Counted from the stretch's first letter, positions 43,207 through 51,866 are shown. The stretch: DNA of 64,000 nucleotides from JANNBN01 sp963763885 (GCA_963763885.1 CAVXQD010000007.1:1302001-1366000), one strand, 5' to 3'. The notes: generated from the letters alone by a model not told the origin. Translations and numbers: made by a program.

Positions 43207-45288
43207 TCAAGGCTTCTTGGTGGTAGGCGTTGTCTTGGCGGATCCAGCCCGTTTGGTGGTATTGGCCTTTGACACCGACTTTGCGGCCGACTTGATCGTT
43301 GGCTGTGTCGTTGGGGGGGCACTAGCAACGGGTATCGCCTGCTGCGCCTTCTTCCCAACTGCCACCGGCGTGACCACCACGGTGGCCACGGTTTTGCTGT
43401 TCTTCTTCGCCGCGACTGTGGTGTTCGTCGCCGATTTACCAGATGACTTCTTCGCCGCCGCCGTGGTTGTTGGGGACTCAACAGATTCGATTGACTTGTT
43501 CTGGTTCGGGAGCGCCACCCCAACAAACCCGCTGGTGCCGTCGTCGGGAATTGCTTCCAGTGGCGCCGGGACTCCACCTGTGCCGCTACTTCCCCCACCA
43601 GACTCCGCAATCTGCGGGTTGAACAGTGTTGAACGCAGATTGTAGAGGCGCAGAAATTCGCCGCTCTTGTAAGAAACTTTGCCGCGTTCGAAGACGAGGT
43701 CCAAGTTCTGCACCCGGCCACCGTACGGACCAACCCCATCGCGCAACGTCACCACCAGGTCCTTAAAGGCACCCAGCTTTCGCCCAGCCTCAAGCCGCGC
43801 CGCAGTAAGGGTCACGGACCAGTTGGCATGCGGGTTGGCAGTGGTCCGGTCGCCGTCGTCCACAACTGGCGGAAACACACCGGGAGCGGACTGGCCGCCC
43901 GTTGAGGATGAATATTCGGTGCGTACAACCGCGCCCGTCTTGTCGAAGCGCACTTCGTTGGCGGTTGCCTCGATTGCATCGTCTGCGCGCGAATCTTCGA
44001 ACGACACAAACGCGCCGCCGCGAAACTCGCCGCGTCCGGCGTAGACCTGGCAAGCGGTGGTGTCGCACGTGTTGGCCAAACCGGGCCGCTTTTCGGCGGC
44101 AGCATACGAACGAGCGGCTACTGCTTGGGCTTTCAACGCCTCCATGCCGTTTGGCTTTGCACCCCACCCGGACGGCACTTCGGCGGGCAGCACACCACGG
44201 AGATACTCCTCCATATTCACTTGGTTCACCAGGTACTGGCCCGGCTTGCCATCGACAGCGGCCAGGTCACCCCGATAGGCGCGCCGTCCGTTGGACGTGC
44301 AGACCTGCAGCATGGCAGCGGGTTCCGTGACGTCGGCCTGGCCAGTTGAAACAGTCACCGACGCGGCGCTCACCGTTGCCCGCAAGTTCCATGGTCCGGC
44401 GCAACTCGTTGCCTCGCTGATGGCAAAGCGGCCCGCGCTGACCAGCTGAATCCTCACGACAGCCGGGGCACCCGGCGCGATTCCAGATGGAGCGATGAGC
44501 GGTGGGGTGGTGGTTGCGACGGTGCTGACTCCCCCGTTTCCGGTTGACCCGGAATCGGCTTGCGGGGACGACGGAATGGTTGCCGGCGGCAGGCCAACTG
44601 CAACGGGGCCGGGCTTGGTGCTTGCGCTCTCTGCAGGCACACCAGCTGCAGGGGCGGACCCGGCCGAAGCTGCTGGCAACGACGCCGCATCGGGCCCAAA
44701 CGTTTCACCGTTGACGGTCAGGTAAAACCTGCCGGTCGATTGGTAGATGGCCACCTGCTTTCCGTCTTGGCTGAGCAGGCGTACGCCAATGGCCGACGTG
44801 GGACTGAGCTTTCCAACCGATGTGTTGCCGTAGTAGTGGTCAAGGATGCGCCGGTAGTCCCAGCCTTTTTCGACGGCGTATCCGTATGCGCCCCATTGCC
44901 CCAGGCCGCGACCATGACCGTAACCGTGGCCGGAAACGACGAGGTTGCGGATTGCAGGTTTCGTGGTCGTTGGGTCAGCCGTTGGAGGCACCGTGGCGGA
45001 CTGCTGGGCTGGGTCCACCGTGGACGGTGCAGAGGAAGTCTGAGGCGGGGTGGATTCTGGGGTGCCACCCACCGGGACGGGCGCGGCCGAGCGGTGAACG
45101 GAGGGATCGGAGTTGAACCCGAGGTGGAGCAACCCATCAGACCCGGGCGCGGCAAAAGCGTTCCCGGGCGCGACAAGAACGTTCCCGGCCGCAACCGGGA
45201 TGAGAGTCGACGCGCCAGACGCGGCCGAAGTGGCCACCACCAACGCAGCCGCTGTAAGTAAGTACCTGGGGAAGTACAGCCGACGCAT
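43207..45288 (-). CDS. Secreted SpoIID/LytB-domain protein carrying a repeat-derived peptide
   Basis: A 693-residue secreted protein with an N-terminal signal sequence. It has GHGYGHGRGLGQWGAYGYA (about 115-135), then the SpoIID/LytB core: EYLRGVLPAEVPSGW, MEALKAQAVAARSYA, CDTTACQVYAG and EYSSSTGGQ. SpoIID-like proteins act on peptidoglycan glycan strands or enhance amidases; here a wall-remodelling role is likely. The GHGxG...QWGA block lies near the N-terminus rather than the C-terminus, as I recall from other actinobacterial members. The segment GLLHLGFNSDPSVHRSAAP (about 52-70) is encoded by repeat copy B. The C-terminal 110 residues are Ala/Lys/Thr-rich and end in TTKKP, suited to wall binding. 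Confidence 0.88.
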   Translation of the reverse strand: MRRLYFPRYLLTAAALVVATSAASGASTLIPVAAGNVLVAPGNAFAAPGSDGLLHLGFNSDPSVHRSAAPVPVGGTPESTPPQTSSAPSTVDPAQQSATVPPTADPTTTKPAIRNLVVSGHGYGHGRGLGQWGAYGYAVEKGWDYRRILDHYYGNTSVGKLSPTSAIGVRLLSQDGKQVAIYQSTGRFYLTVNGETFGPDAASLPAASAGSAPAAGVPAESASTKPGPVAVGLPPATIPSSPQADSGSTGNGGVSTVATTTPPLIAPSGIAPGAPAVVRIQLVSAGRFAISEATSCAGPWNLRATVSAASVTVSTGQADVTEPAAMLQVCTSNGRRAYRGDLAAVDGKPGQYLVNQVNMEEYLRGVLPAEVPSGWGAKPNGMEALKAQAVAARSYAAAEKRPGLANTCDTTACQVYAGRGEFRGGAFVSFEDSRADDAIEATANEVRFDKTGAVVRTEYSSSTGGQSAPGVFPPVVDDGDRTTANPHANWSVTLTAARLEAGRKLGAFKDLVVTLRDGVGPYGGRVQNLDLVFERGKVSYKSGEFLRLYNLRSTLFNPQIAESGGGSSGTGGVPAPLEAIPDDGTSGFVGVALPNQNKSIESVESPTTTAAAKKSSGKSATNTTVAAKKNSKTVATVVVTPVAVGKKAQQAIPVASAPPTTQPTIKSAAKSVSKANTTKRAGSAKTTPTTKKP
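45078..45153 (-). repeat. ORF-embedded 66-bp repeat, copy B (SpoIID-like gene)
   Basis: Bases 45078-45139 match the panC units over about 62 bp; the first 14 bp of a further unit (gacccgggcgcggc) continue to 45153. It encodes GLLHLGFNSDPSVHRSAAP in the gene's frame, between the signal sequence and the Pro/Thr-rich linker. Confidence 0.85.
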
Positions 45289-45383
45289 GTCCGCATCAGG
45301 TTACCGGCAGCCTTGGTCGCTGGGAACCCTCAGGTGGTTTAGTCCACGCTGCGTGGCAATTTGAACCGGCGGTCAAATATCAG

Positions 45384-46043
45384 TTACGCGCCAGTGAGCC
45401 GACTTGGAAACTCGTCTTCCAGGAGCATCTGAACCCCAGCCCGAGCACGATCCGCTAGCTCAGCCGCCGCCAGCGGTGTGCGACGAACCGAAGACGGAGG
45501 AGCAATTGGGACCCCGACATGCACTCGCCATGACCCTGTTAACTCACCACCCACGGTGGCGACAGGGAACACCGGAAGGAGCAGATCGAGCGCCGGAGCG
45601 AGCAGATCGGAGGCAACCGTTCCGGCTTCTCGACGCAACGACGGGGTGAGACCCACCACAACAAGATTGCCTGCGGCCAACACGCTACGGATCTCGCTGG
45701 CCGAGGAACGGATCAGTCCAAACCGACGCACAAGCGGCGAGAGCGACTTCCCGTCAGGAACCCCAACTGGCCGAGCAAGGCGGCCTGTATGGCGACGGAT
45801 TCCGACAGCGAGGGCGATCGGTTCGCCGATTCCAAGGCGTCGGTTGGTGACGAGCAGCGCACCGCCGTTTACAGGAAGTCGATCTGCTCCTTCGATTCGC
45901 ACCCGCAGCATCGGAGTAACGGTGGAGAAGATGTCGAGCCAATCGGGGTCCGCACCCCAAGGGTCAACGTCATAGTCGCCAGAGCGTCGTCGGTTGAGTG
46001 CACGAGCCAGCTCTCGTGGCGACTTGATTGGTGGTCGGTTCAT
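45384..46043 (-). CDS. PlsC-like acyltransferase-fold protein without the HX4D motif
   Basis: A 219-residue protein whose layout fits the 1-acylglycerol-phosphate acyltransferase fold: VRIEGADRLPVNGGALLVTNRRLGIGEPIAL takes the place of the NHxSxxD region, and VVVGLTPSLRREAG that of the EGTRS-like region. The catalytic His and Asp are replaced (TNRRLGIGEP, 66-75). The start overlaps the end of the epimerase-like gene by four bases. In mycobacteria a GalE-like/PlsC-like pair (Rv0501-Rv0502) has the same order. Function is uncertain: it may be a non-catalytic or divergent acyltransferase. Confidence 0.7.
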   Translation of the reverse strand: MNRPPIKSPRELARALNRRRSGDYDVDPWGADPDWLDIFSTVTPMLRVRIEGADRLPVNGGALLVTNRRLGIGEPIALAVGIRRHTGRLARPVGVPDGKSLSPLVRRFGLIRSSASEIRSVLAAGNLVVVGLTPSLRREAGTVASDLLAPALDLLLPVFPVATVGGELTGSWRVHVGVPIAPPSSVRRTPLAAAELADRARAGVQMLLEDEFPSRLTGA

Positions 46044-47035
46044 GTAGCTGCCGCCTCTACAGTGTCCACCGTTTCATCAAAATTTGTCGTGGCCTCGGAC
46101 GCTGAGTCATAGGTCCACGTATGAAGTGCACGCGCAACTTCCATGGTGGACAACGAAGGCAGAAGATCTGGCAGCACCTGCAGCCTGCTGATGTCGGCGA
46201 CGCGACCACGCTGGAGAAGTTCCAACAGGTGATCGGGGACCGGCGACCCGAGTGCCGAGGAGATCCGCCGAGCCACGCTCCACCACGGACCAAATGTGGG
46301 CAATGGAATGTTGCCGCCCAATAGCGCAGCTTGGAAAGGCGTCACTGACCCCTCGCCCGCAACGTTGAGCGGACCGTCGAGCTGCAGTCGCAACGCTGCA
46401 ACAATCGCTCGGGCCGCGTCGTCTGCATGCAGCAAGGCCAGGGGTGCGTCTGGGATCCCGTTGACTGGAACAACGCGAAGACGCAGATAGCGTGCCAGCG
46501 GCGACGGCACATCGGGCCCAACCACCGTGGCGAAACGCAGCAACGAGCAGGTTGCGCCAACGGAGTCAGCGGTTGCCTGTGCCAGTTGCTCGGTCCGCAA
46601 CAGCGTGCGTCCAAACGCAGACGTGGGGTCGGGAATTGCCGATTCGTCTGGCACCTGAGTTCCGTTAGGACGGCGGCCATAGATTTCGAATCCGGAGCGG
46701 ACCACGATGCGATCCAGCCCGCCGATTTCCGCTGCGACGCCCAACACAGTGGTGGTGCCGGCCATGGTGCGCTCCGCTGCAACACGTGGGGTTGCCCTGG
46801 CATCTGGCTCGTAGATGCCGAGGTGCAGCACTGCTGTTGGCCGAAACCGTTTCACCGCGTTGGCTACCAGGCGGCGCTCCCGCGGGTCGACAACACTGAC
46901 TTCTGTTCTTCGGAGCGGCCGACGTGGCGCTACGACATCGAGACCGGCAATCGCTTCGACTTCACGGAGGTCCTCTACCAGGGACGCGACACGTCCTCCG
47001 AGCGCGCCGCCAACTCCGGTGATGAGGACGCGCAC
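46040..47035 (-). CDS. NAD-dependent epimerase/dehydratase-family protein
   Basis: A 331-residue extended SDR protein. The Rossmann motif is GVGGALG (7-13), with an Asp (AGLDVV) at the end of the second strand for NAD ribose binding and VLHLGIYEPD as the fourth strand. The usual YxxxK catalytic pair is not evident: the expected site reads FGRTLLRTE. The C-terminal substrate domain includes LHADDAARAIVAAL and LNVAGEG, as in sugar-nucleotide epimerases. It overlaps the acyltransferase-like gene by four bases and starts six bases after lysS. Substrate unknown. Confidence 0.8.
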   Translation of the reverse strand: MRVLITGVGGALGGRVASLVEDLREVEAIAGLDVVAPRRPLRRTEVSVVDPRERRLVANAVKRFRPTAVLHLGIYEPDARATPRVAAERTMAGTTTVLGVAAEIGGLDRIVVRSGFEIYGRRPNGTQVPDESAIPDPTSAFGRTLLRTEQLAQATADSVGATCSLLRFATVVGPDVPSPLARYLRLRVVPVNGIPDAPLALLHADDAARAIVAALRLQLDGPLNVAGEGSVTPFQAALLGGNIPLPTFGPWWSVARRISSALGSPVPDHLLELLQRGRVADISRLQVLPDLLPSLSTMEVARALHTWTYDSASEATTNFDETVDTVEAAAT

Positions 47036-47041
47036 GGCTTC

Positions 47042-48481
47042 TCAGTCAAACGTTTCAGGTCGGAGGGTGGGAAACAGAACTACGTCGCGGATATTGGAGC
47101 TGTCCGTGAGGAGCATCACCAGCCGGTCGACACCAATGCCAAGGCCGCCGGTTGGCGCAAGACCGTACTCAAGTGCGCGGATGTAGTCGTGATCCATCAC
47201 CATTGCTTCGTCGTCGAAAGCACTGGCCTTGACCTGATCTTCGAAGCGAGCGGCCTGTTCAACCGGATCGATCAGCTCCGAGTAGCCGTTGCACAGTTCG
47301 CGTCCGGCAACGATGGTCTCGAAGCGTTCCGTCATCCCTGGGATGCTGCGGTGATCACGGGCAAGCGGCGAGACCTCTTTGGGGTAGTCGACGATGTGCG
47401 TTGGTTCCCACAAAGTATGTTCGCAGAGCTTTTCGTAGATCTCCAGCAGTAACTTGCCGGGACCGTAACCGTCTTTAACTTCCACGTCGTGCTTCCGAGC
47501 GAGCGCTCGCAAGTCTTCCAACGGGGTGTCCAAGGACAGTTGGACACCAGTTGCTTCGGACGCCATCAACACAAGACTGCGGCGCGGCCACGGTGGCGTG
47601 AGATCGAGTTCGCGCCCGCCATAGCTGAGCTTGGTGGTGCCGTGCAACTGCATGCAAAGGTGCGCAACCAGGTTTTCGGTGAGGGCCATCTGGTCCGTGT
47701 AGTCCCAGTAGGCGGCGTACATCTCGATCATCGTGAACTCTGGGTTGTGTCGAGGCGAAATGCCTTCGTTGCGGAACACTCGGCCAATCTCGTAGACGCG
47801 TTCGATGCCACCGACCACAAGGCGCTTGAGGTACAGCTCGTCGGAGATGCGCAGATACAAGTCGATGTCCAACGCGTTGTGATGCGTAGTGAACGGCTTG
47901 GCCAAAGCACCGCCGGGAAGCGGCTGCAGCACGGGAGTTTCCACCTCGATGAAACCGAGGTTGTCCATGTATCGACGGATGCCGCTCACAATGGTGCTGC
48001 GTGCACGCAGCGTCTTGTTGGACTCTGGAGTAACAACTAAGTCCACATATCGTTGACGGTAACGCATGTCAACGTCGGCAAGGCCGTGCCACTTGTCTGG
48101 GAACGGACGGGCAGCCTTCGCCAACAGCACCCAGTCGGTCACCTTGACGGACAGCTCGCCCTTCTTTGTCTTCATGACCGTGCCGGTGACGCCGATCCAG
48201 TCACCAAGGCTGAGCCCGGTGAAGTCCTCGAAGTCCGGCGTGACATCGGCAGGTCCGAAGAGCTGGATACGACCCGTTGCATCTTGGAGCTGACCAAAGG
48301 TGAGCTTGCCTTGACCCCGCCGCAGCATCAGCCGACCAGCGAGCACCACCTCTATGTCTGTTTCAGCTCCTGCCTCGAGGACCGAGTCGTGCAGAGCCAC
48401 CAACCCAGCAGCCGTAGCCGTGGGCTCGAAGCGATACGGGATGGTGAGACGTGAAGGAGGCGGAGAAGACACAGAAGACAT
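47042..48481 (-). CDS. lysS: Lysine-tRNA ligase, class II
   Basis: A 479-residue class II synthetase. The N-terminal OB-fold (VVLAGRLMLRRGQGKLTFGQLQD) binds the anticodon. Motif 2 is EIGRVFRNEGISPRHNPEFTMIE and motif 3 is GLGIGVDRLVMLL. Lysine-site residues are in RYRQRYVDL and ELCNGYSELIDP. The start has GGGGGTG upstream. It follows coaX, as in mycobacteria, where the order is panC-panD-coaX-...-lysS. Confidence 0.97.
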   Translation of the reverse strand: MSSVSSPPPSRLTIPYRFEPTATAAGLVALHDSVLEAGAETDIEVVLAGRLMLRRGQGKLTFGQLQDATGRIQLFGPADVTPDFEDFTGLSLGDWIGVTGTVMKTKKGELSVKVTDWVLLAKAARPFPDKWHGLADVDMRYRQRYVDLVVTPESNKTLRARSTIVSGIRRYMDNLGFIEVETPVLQPLPGGALAKPFTTHHNALDIDLYLRISDELYLKRLVVGGIERVYEIGRVFRNEGISPRHNPEFTMIEMYAAYWDYTDQMALTENLVAHLCMQLHGTTKLSYGGRELDLTPPWPRRSLVLMASEATGVQLSLDTPLEDLRALARKHDVEVKDGYGPGKLLLEIYEKLCEHTLWEPTHIVDYPKEVSPLARDHRSIPGMTERFETIVAGRELCNGYSELIDPVEQAARFEDQVKASAFDDEAMVMDHDYIRALEYGLAPTGGLGIGVDRLVMLLTDSSNIRDVVLFPTLRPETFD

Positions 48482-48584
48482 GGCACCCCCAGTCTCGCCG
48501 ATCTACGTAGCCGGGTCAGCACAGATTTCGCCGCAGCGGTCGTTGGGTCTCACTGGGAGCGACCGAGAGACCAAGTACATCGAC

Positions 48585-49382
48585 TTAGACGGGCAGGTTC
48601 TTCTCAAAGATCAGGCGGAGACCGTGCAAGGTGACCCAGGCGTCGTGGCTGTCGATGCGGCGGGAGAACTGCGAGATGAGGGCGCCAAGGCCACCTGTGG
48701 AGATCACCTTGAACGGGCCGATCTCAACTTCGATCCGATCACACATTCCATCGATCATGGACGAGTAACCGAATAATGCACCTGACTGCAACGATTCCAC
48801 GGTTGACTTGCCAATCACGCTGCGCGGCTCGACCAGCTCAACCCGCCGCAGGGCAGCAGCCTTGTTGAACAACGCCTCCAAGGAGATTTCGACGCCGGGG
48901 ATGATTGCTCCGCCCAGGTACTCGCCCTTGGGCGAGATGACGTCGAACGTGGTTGCGGTGCCGAAGTCCACCACCACCACCGGTGCCCCATATCGGTCGA
49001 GGGCACCAACTGCGTTGGCGATGCGATCCGCGCCGACCTCACGGGGGTTGTCGTACAGAACCGGGATACCGGTCTTGACGCCGGGTTCAAGCACCGTGGG
49101 TTGGTAGCCAAGATACCGCTCGCACATTCTGCGCAAGTGTGCGGTTGCTCGAGGCACACCGGAACAGATGGCGACTCCGCGCACCGACTCCGCATCGAAC
49201 CGGTCACCTCGAAGCGCAAGGAATTGGCGGAACAACATCGCCAGTTCGTCTGGGGTGCGGTCAGCCTGCGTAGCAATACGCCAATGGTCGACCAACTCAG
49301 AGTTGTGCGTCCGCCCCGTCTCGTCCGAAGGGTACACACCAATAACGGTTTGGGTGTTACCGACGTCAATCACGATGAGCAC
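48585..49382 (-). CDS. coaX: Type III pantothenate kinase
   Basis: A 265-residue CoaX of the ASKHA fold. Motifs: IDVGNTQTVIGVY (phosphate 1), GADRIANAVGAL, VVVDFGTATTFDVI and STGGLGALI. It phosphorylates pantothenate, the first step of CoA synthesis, and lies two genes downstream of panC. I chose the GTG at 49380-49382 because the product then starts directly at the first strand and AGGGT lies seven bases upstream; an in-frame start at 49433 would add 17 unlike residues. Confidence 0.96.
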   Translation of the reverse strand: MLIVIDVGNTQTVIGVYPSDETGRTHNSELVDHWRIATQADRTPDELAMLFRQFLALRGDRFDAESVRGVAICSGVPRATAHLRRMCERYLGYQPTVLEPGVKTGIPVLYDNPREVGADRIANAVGALDRYGAPVVVVDFGTATTFDVISPKGEYLGGAIIPGVEISLEALFNKAAALRRVELVEPRSVIGKSTVESLQSGALFGYSSMIDGMCDRIEVEIGPFKVISTGGLGALISQFSRRIDSHDAWVTLHGLRLIFEKNLPV

Positions 49383-49468
49383 GGCCGACACCCTACAAGC
49401 GCAAGCCCCCGTTGGGGCGGCTGAGTTGCACAACGGTGGCTGTCAGCGTCCGCAAGAGACCTCTGCGG

Positions 49469-50779
49469 TCATTCCAGCGGCGTGGTGTGGCGGGCCAATG
49501 CTGCGTCGCACAGCAGATCGGTCACGTTGCGATCACGCACGACCGAAGACGCATCTAGGTGCCATCCGCCATCGGCATGCACGCCCATCGTTGGACGAAT
49601 AGCCAATCGATGCCCGAAGACGCTGAACTCGCTCCGACGCAACGTCGGCCAGCGCCGCCACAGGTCGACAATAAGCCCAGGAACGTCTGCATCATCCGGC
49701 GGACGGTCCAGCAAGTCCATCGCCACCAGACATAGTTCGGCTTCTGCGTTGGCTTGTGACACCCACGGCAACGCCTCTTCGCCGATTGTGTCACCGACTT
49801 CCAACACTTCGATGCGCTCAAGCCACCACCACAAGTCGTCGAATTCTTTCGACTCGGTGTCGGTGATGGCGTGGAGGCCCAGGCGGTAGAGCTCTCCCCC
49901 GTCGCAGGCTTCAGCCAACAACGCAATCTGCACAGGCTGCTCGAACTCGTCCCACACCTCGGCGGCGAAGCCAGTCTCGCAAAACGCAGCCGCGCTCAGC
50001 AGTCCCGGAAGTGACAGCTGCGGCTGCAAACCGACATTGGCGAAGTAACCAGAACAGAACTCTGACAACAACGAATCGCGTCCGCGCAACGGGTGCAGGA
50101 ACAACTGGCCGCGCATGAGCGCATCGTTGACCGGATAGTTGTCCCACAGCAGCAGCGGCCGTCCGTCAACTGCATCGCTGAATGCCTCAGCGTCCGCTGC
50201 GTCGATGGAATCGTTGACCACCATCGGGCCGGTCCATCCCACCAGCACATCGGGCGGGAGGGCAGCGCTGAAGGCCTCGAGATAGTCCGTACGCTGAGTA
50301 CCTGCGTAGTGCACGGGCACCGCGGCCAGCACAACGCGATCTTCGAACGCCTCGTACAGACCGGTCACGATTTCACCGTGTCGACCTGGTTCAAGCAAGT
50401 CCGCACCGAGATCATCGAACGCAACCATCAGCATGGGAACGTGCGACCCGACTGCTTCCACGAGCTGCAACACCGGCTCGAGCTTGGCCACCAAGGCCTC
50501 CACGTCAGCTGCAACGGTCTCCCCAGGGTTTGGGCCTGGTGCGATCCCAATGCAGAGATGCAGCCCTTCAAGGGAGAGAAGGTCAGCAAACCCCTGTAGG
50601 TGCGCGTCGGAGAACGGAGCCCGCCAATCGTCTCGGTGCAGCGGATCTCCCTTGGGGGCCCATGCGTACCAAGGAAGCCCGGCAGAGAGCGAGCGTTCCA
50701 TCACGGCACGCCGTTCTGCCCACGTCCACGGCGTTCCGTAGAACCCTTCCAACACACCAGCAAAGGTGAAGAGCCCCAT
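49469..50779 (-). CDS. GH84-type beta-N-acetylglucosaminidase (O-GlcNAcase-like), cytoplasmic
   Basis: A 436-residue protein. The GH84/NAGidase signature opens it: GVLEGFYGTPWTWAERR (8-24), then APKGDPLHRDDWR (41-53). The catalytic Asp pair is AFDDLG (D122-D123), and LLWDNYPVND (210-219) is a hallmark of the family. No signal sequence or membrane helix is seen, so the enzyme is probably cytoplasmic, unlike the secreted clostridial NagJ and NagH. The C-terminal 170 residues are helical. It sits between panC and coaX, where panD lies in mycobacteria. The substrate could be GlcNAc-modified protein or intracellular cell-wall fragments; I cannot decide. Confidence 0.87.
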   Translation of the reverse strand: MGLFTFAGVLEGFYGTPWTWAERRAVMERSLSAGLPWYAWAPKGDPLHRDDWRAPFSDAHLQGFADLLSLEGLHLCIGIAPGPNPGETVAADVEALVAKLEPVLQLVEAVGSHVPMLMVAFDDLGADLLEPGRHGEIVTGLYEAFEDRVVLAAVPVHYAGTQRTDYLEAFSAALPPDVLVGWTGPMVVNDSIDAADAEAFSDAVDGRPLLLWDNYPVNDALMRGQLFLHPLRGRDSLLSEFCSGYFANVGLQPQLSLPGLLSAAAFCETGFAAEVWDEFEQPVQIALLAEACDGGELYRLGLHAITDTESKEFDDLWWWLERIEVLEVGDTIGEEALPWVSQANAEAELCLVAMDLLDRPPDDADVPGLIVDLWRRWPTLRRSEFSVFGHRLAIRPTMGVHADGGWHLDASSVVRDRNVTDLLCDAALARHTTPLE

Positions 50780-50839
50780 CAGGACATCGTGTCATGTCTG
50801 TGGCTGACCGACCTGTGTTGGCCGGTCAATTTCAATTGG

Positions 50840-51838
50840 CTACACGTTGTCGATCAAACGAGCACGCCCCACCCGACACGCGATGAGAAGGCGCACTGGC
50901 GTTGCAAGGAGCAACCCATGAGACCCGGGCGCGGCCGAGCGGTGAACGGAGGGATCGGAGTTGAACCCGAGGTGGAGCAACCCATCAGACCCGGGCGCGG
51001 CCGAGCGGTGAACGGAGGGATCGGAGTTGAACCCGAGGTGGAGCAACCCATCAGACACGGGCGGTTGCAGCGTTGCTGCGTCGACACAGACTGCGTAATC
51101 CACAGAGTCGACCACTGGCGAGGCGTCGAGCATTGAACGCATCAGGCCGGCCACCTCGTCTAGCGAAGGGTTCGACGTGTTGAGTAGATCTCGGCCAGCA
51201 CATAACGCTCGGTAGATGACCGCCGCACCCTCACGCTGTTCGGCAGTGAGGTACCGGTTACGCGATGACATCGCCAGCCCGTTCGGTTCGCGCACGGTTG
51301 GGACGCCAATCACTTCCACTGGGAACGACAGGTCGGTTGCCATGCGCCGGATGACGGCCAGTTGCTGGAAGTCTTTCTCTCCGAAGTACGCACGACACTC
51401 GCCAGCCATCGCGAAGAGCTTGGCAACGACTGTTGCCACACCATCGAAATGACCGGGCCGAGACACACCATCCAGGACACTGGTGATTTGGTCCACGCTT
51501 ACCCTAGTGAGGACGCCTTGGGCACCGTCGGGGTACATCTCGTGCACGGAGGGACAGAACACGTGCGTGGCACCGGCGGCGGTTGCGATGCGTTCGTCGT
51601 CGTCGAGGGTGCGCGGATACGCAGCGAAGTCTTCGTTGGGTCCGAACTGGAGTGGGTTCACAAAGACGGTGGTGACGACGACGTCATTCACTGCCGAAGC
51701 GGTTCGGATGAGCGTTGCATGCCCGTCGTGGAGCGCACCCATTGTTGGAACCAGCCCGACTGTTTGGCCGTTTCGCCTGGCTTGGCCGACTGCTGAATGC
51801 AACGCAGCGATGGTGGTCAGTCGAGTCATGACCAACAT
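50840..51838 (-). CDS. panC: Pantothenate synthetase with a repeat-derived insertion
   Basis: A 332-residue PanC, about 50 longer than the family norm. The ATP site motif is PTMGALHDGH, with FVNPLQFGPNEDFAAYPR, GHFDGVATVVAKLF and FGEKDFQQLAVIRRM; MSSRNRYL is the KMSKS-like loop. The C-terminal domain runs to DYAVCVDAATLQPP, is then interrupted by two identical 22-residue units (each with GLLHLGFNSDPSVHRSAAP) and the start of a third, and resumes with TPVRLLIACRVGRARLIDNV. The frame is intact throughout. The insertion falls in the loop before the last strand-helix pair, where it may be tolerated. PanC joins pantoate and beta-alanine. Confidence 0.95.
   Translation of the reverse strand: MLVMTRLTTIAALHSAVGQARRNGQTVGLVPTMGALHDGHATLIRTASAVNDVVVTTVFVNPLQFGPNEDFAAYPRTLDDDERIATAAGATHVFCPSVHEMYPDGAQGVLTRVSVDQITSVLDGVSRPGHFDGVATVVAKLFAMAGECRAYFGEKDFQQLAVIRRMATDLSFPVEVIGVPTVREPNGLAMSSRNRYLTAEQREGAAVIYRALCAGRDLLNTSNPSLDEVAGLMRSMLDASPVVDSVDYAVCVDAATLQPPVSDGLLHLGFNSDPSVHRSAAPGSDGLLHLGFNSDPSVHRSAAPGSHGLLLATPVRLLIACRVGRARLIDNV
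50908..51053 (-). repeat. ORF-embedded 66-bp repeat, copy C: perfect tandem pair plus partial third unit (panC)
   Basis: Units at 50922-50987 and 50988-51053 are identical over all 66 bp. A third, partial unit (ggagcaaccca) remains at about 50908-50918. Because 66 is divisible by three, the panC frame is preserved whatever the copy number. Confidence 0.92.
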
Positions 51839-51866
51839 GCCCTGTGTAATGCCGCTAAGCGGAGCT

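Noticed and set aside
50600..51136. Plus-strand ORF containing the repeat read as RAVNGGIGVEPEVEQPIR twice
   Set aside because: Antisense to panC and the GH84 gene, both well supported; it stays open only because the 66-bp unit lacks stops in this frame too.
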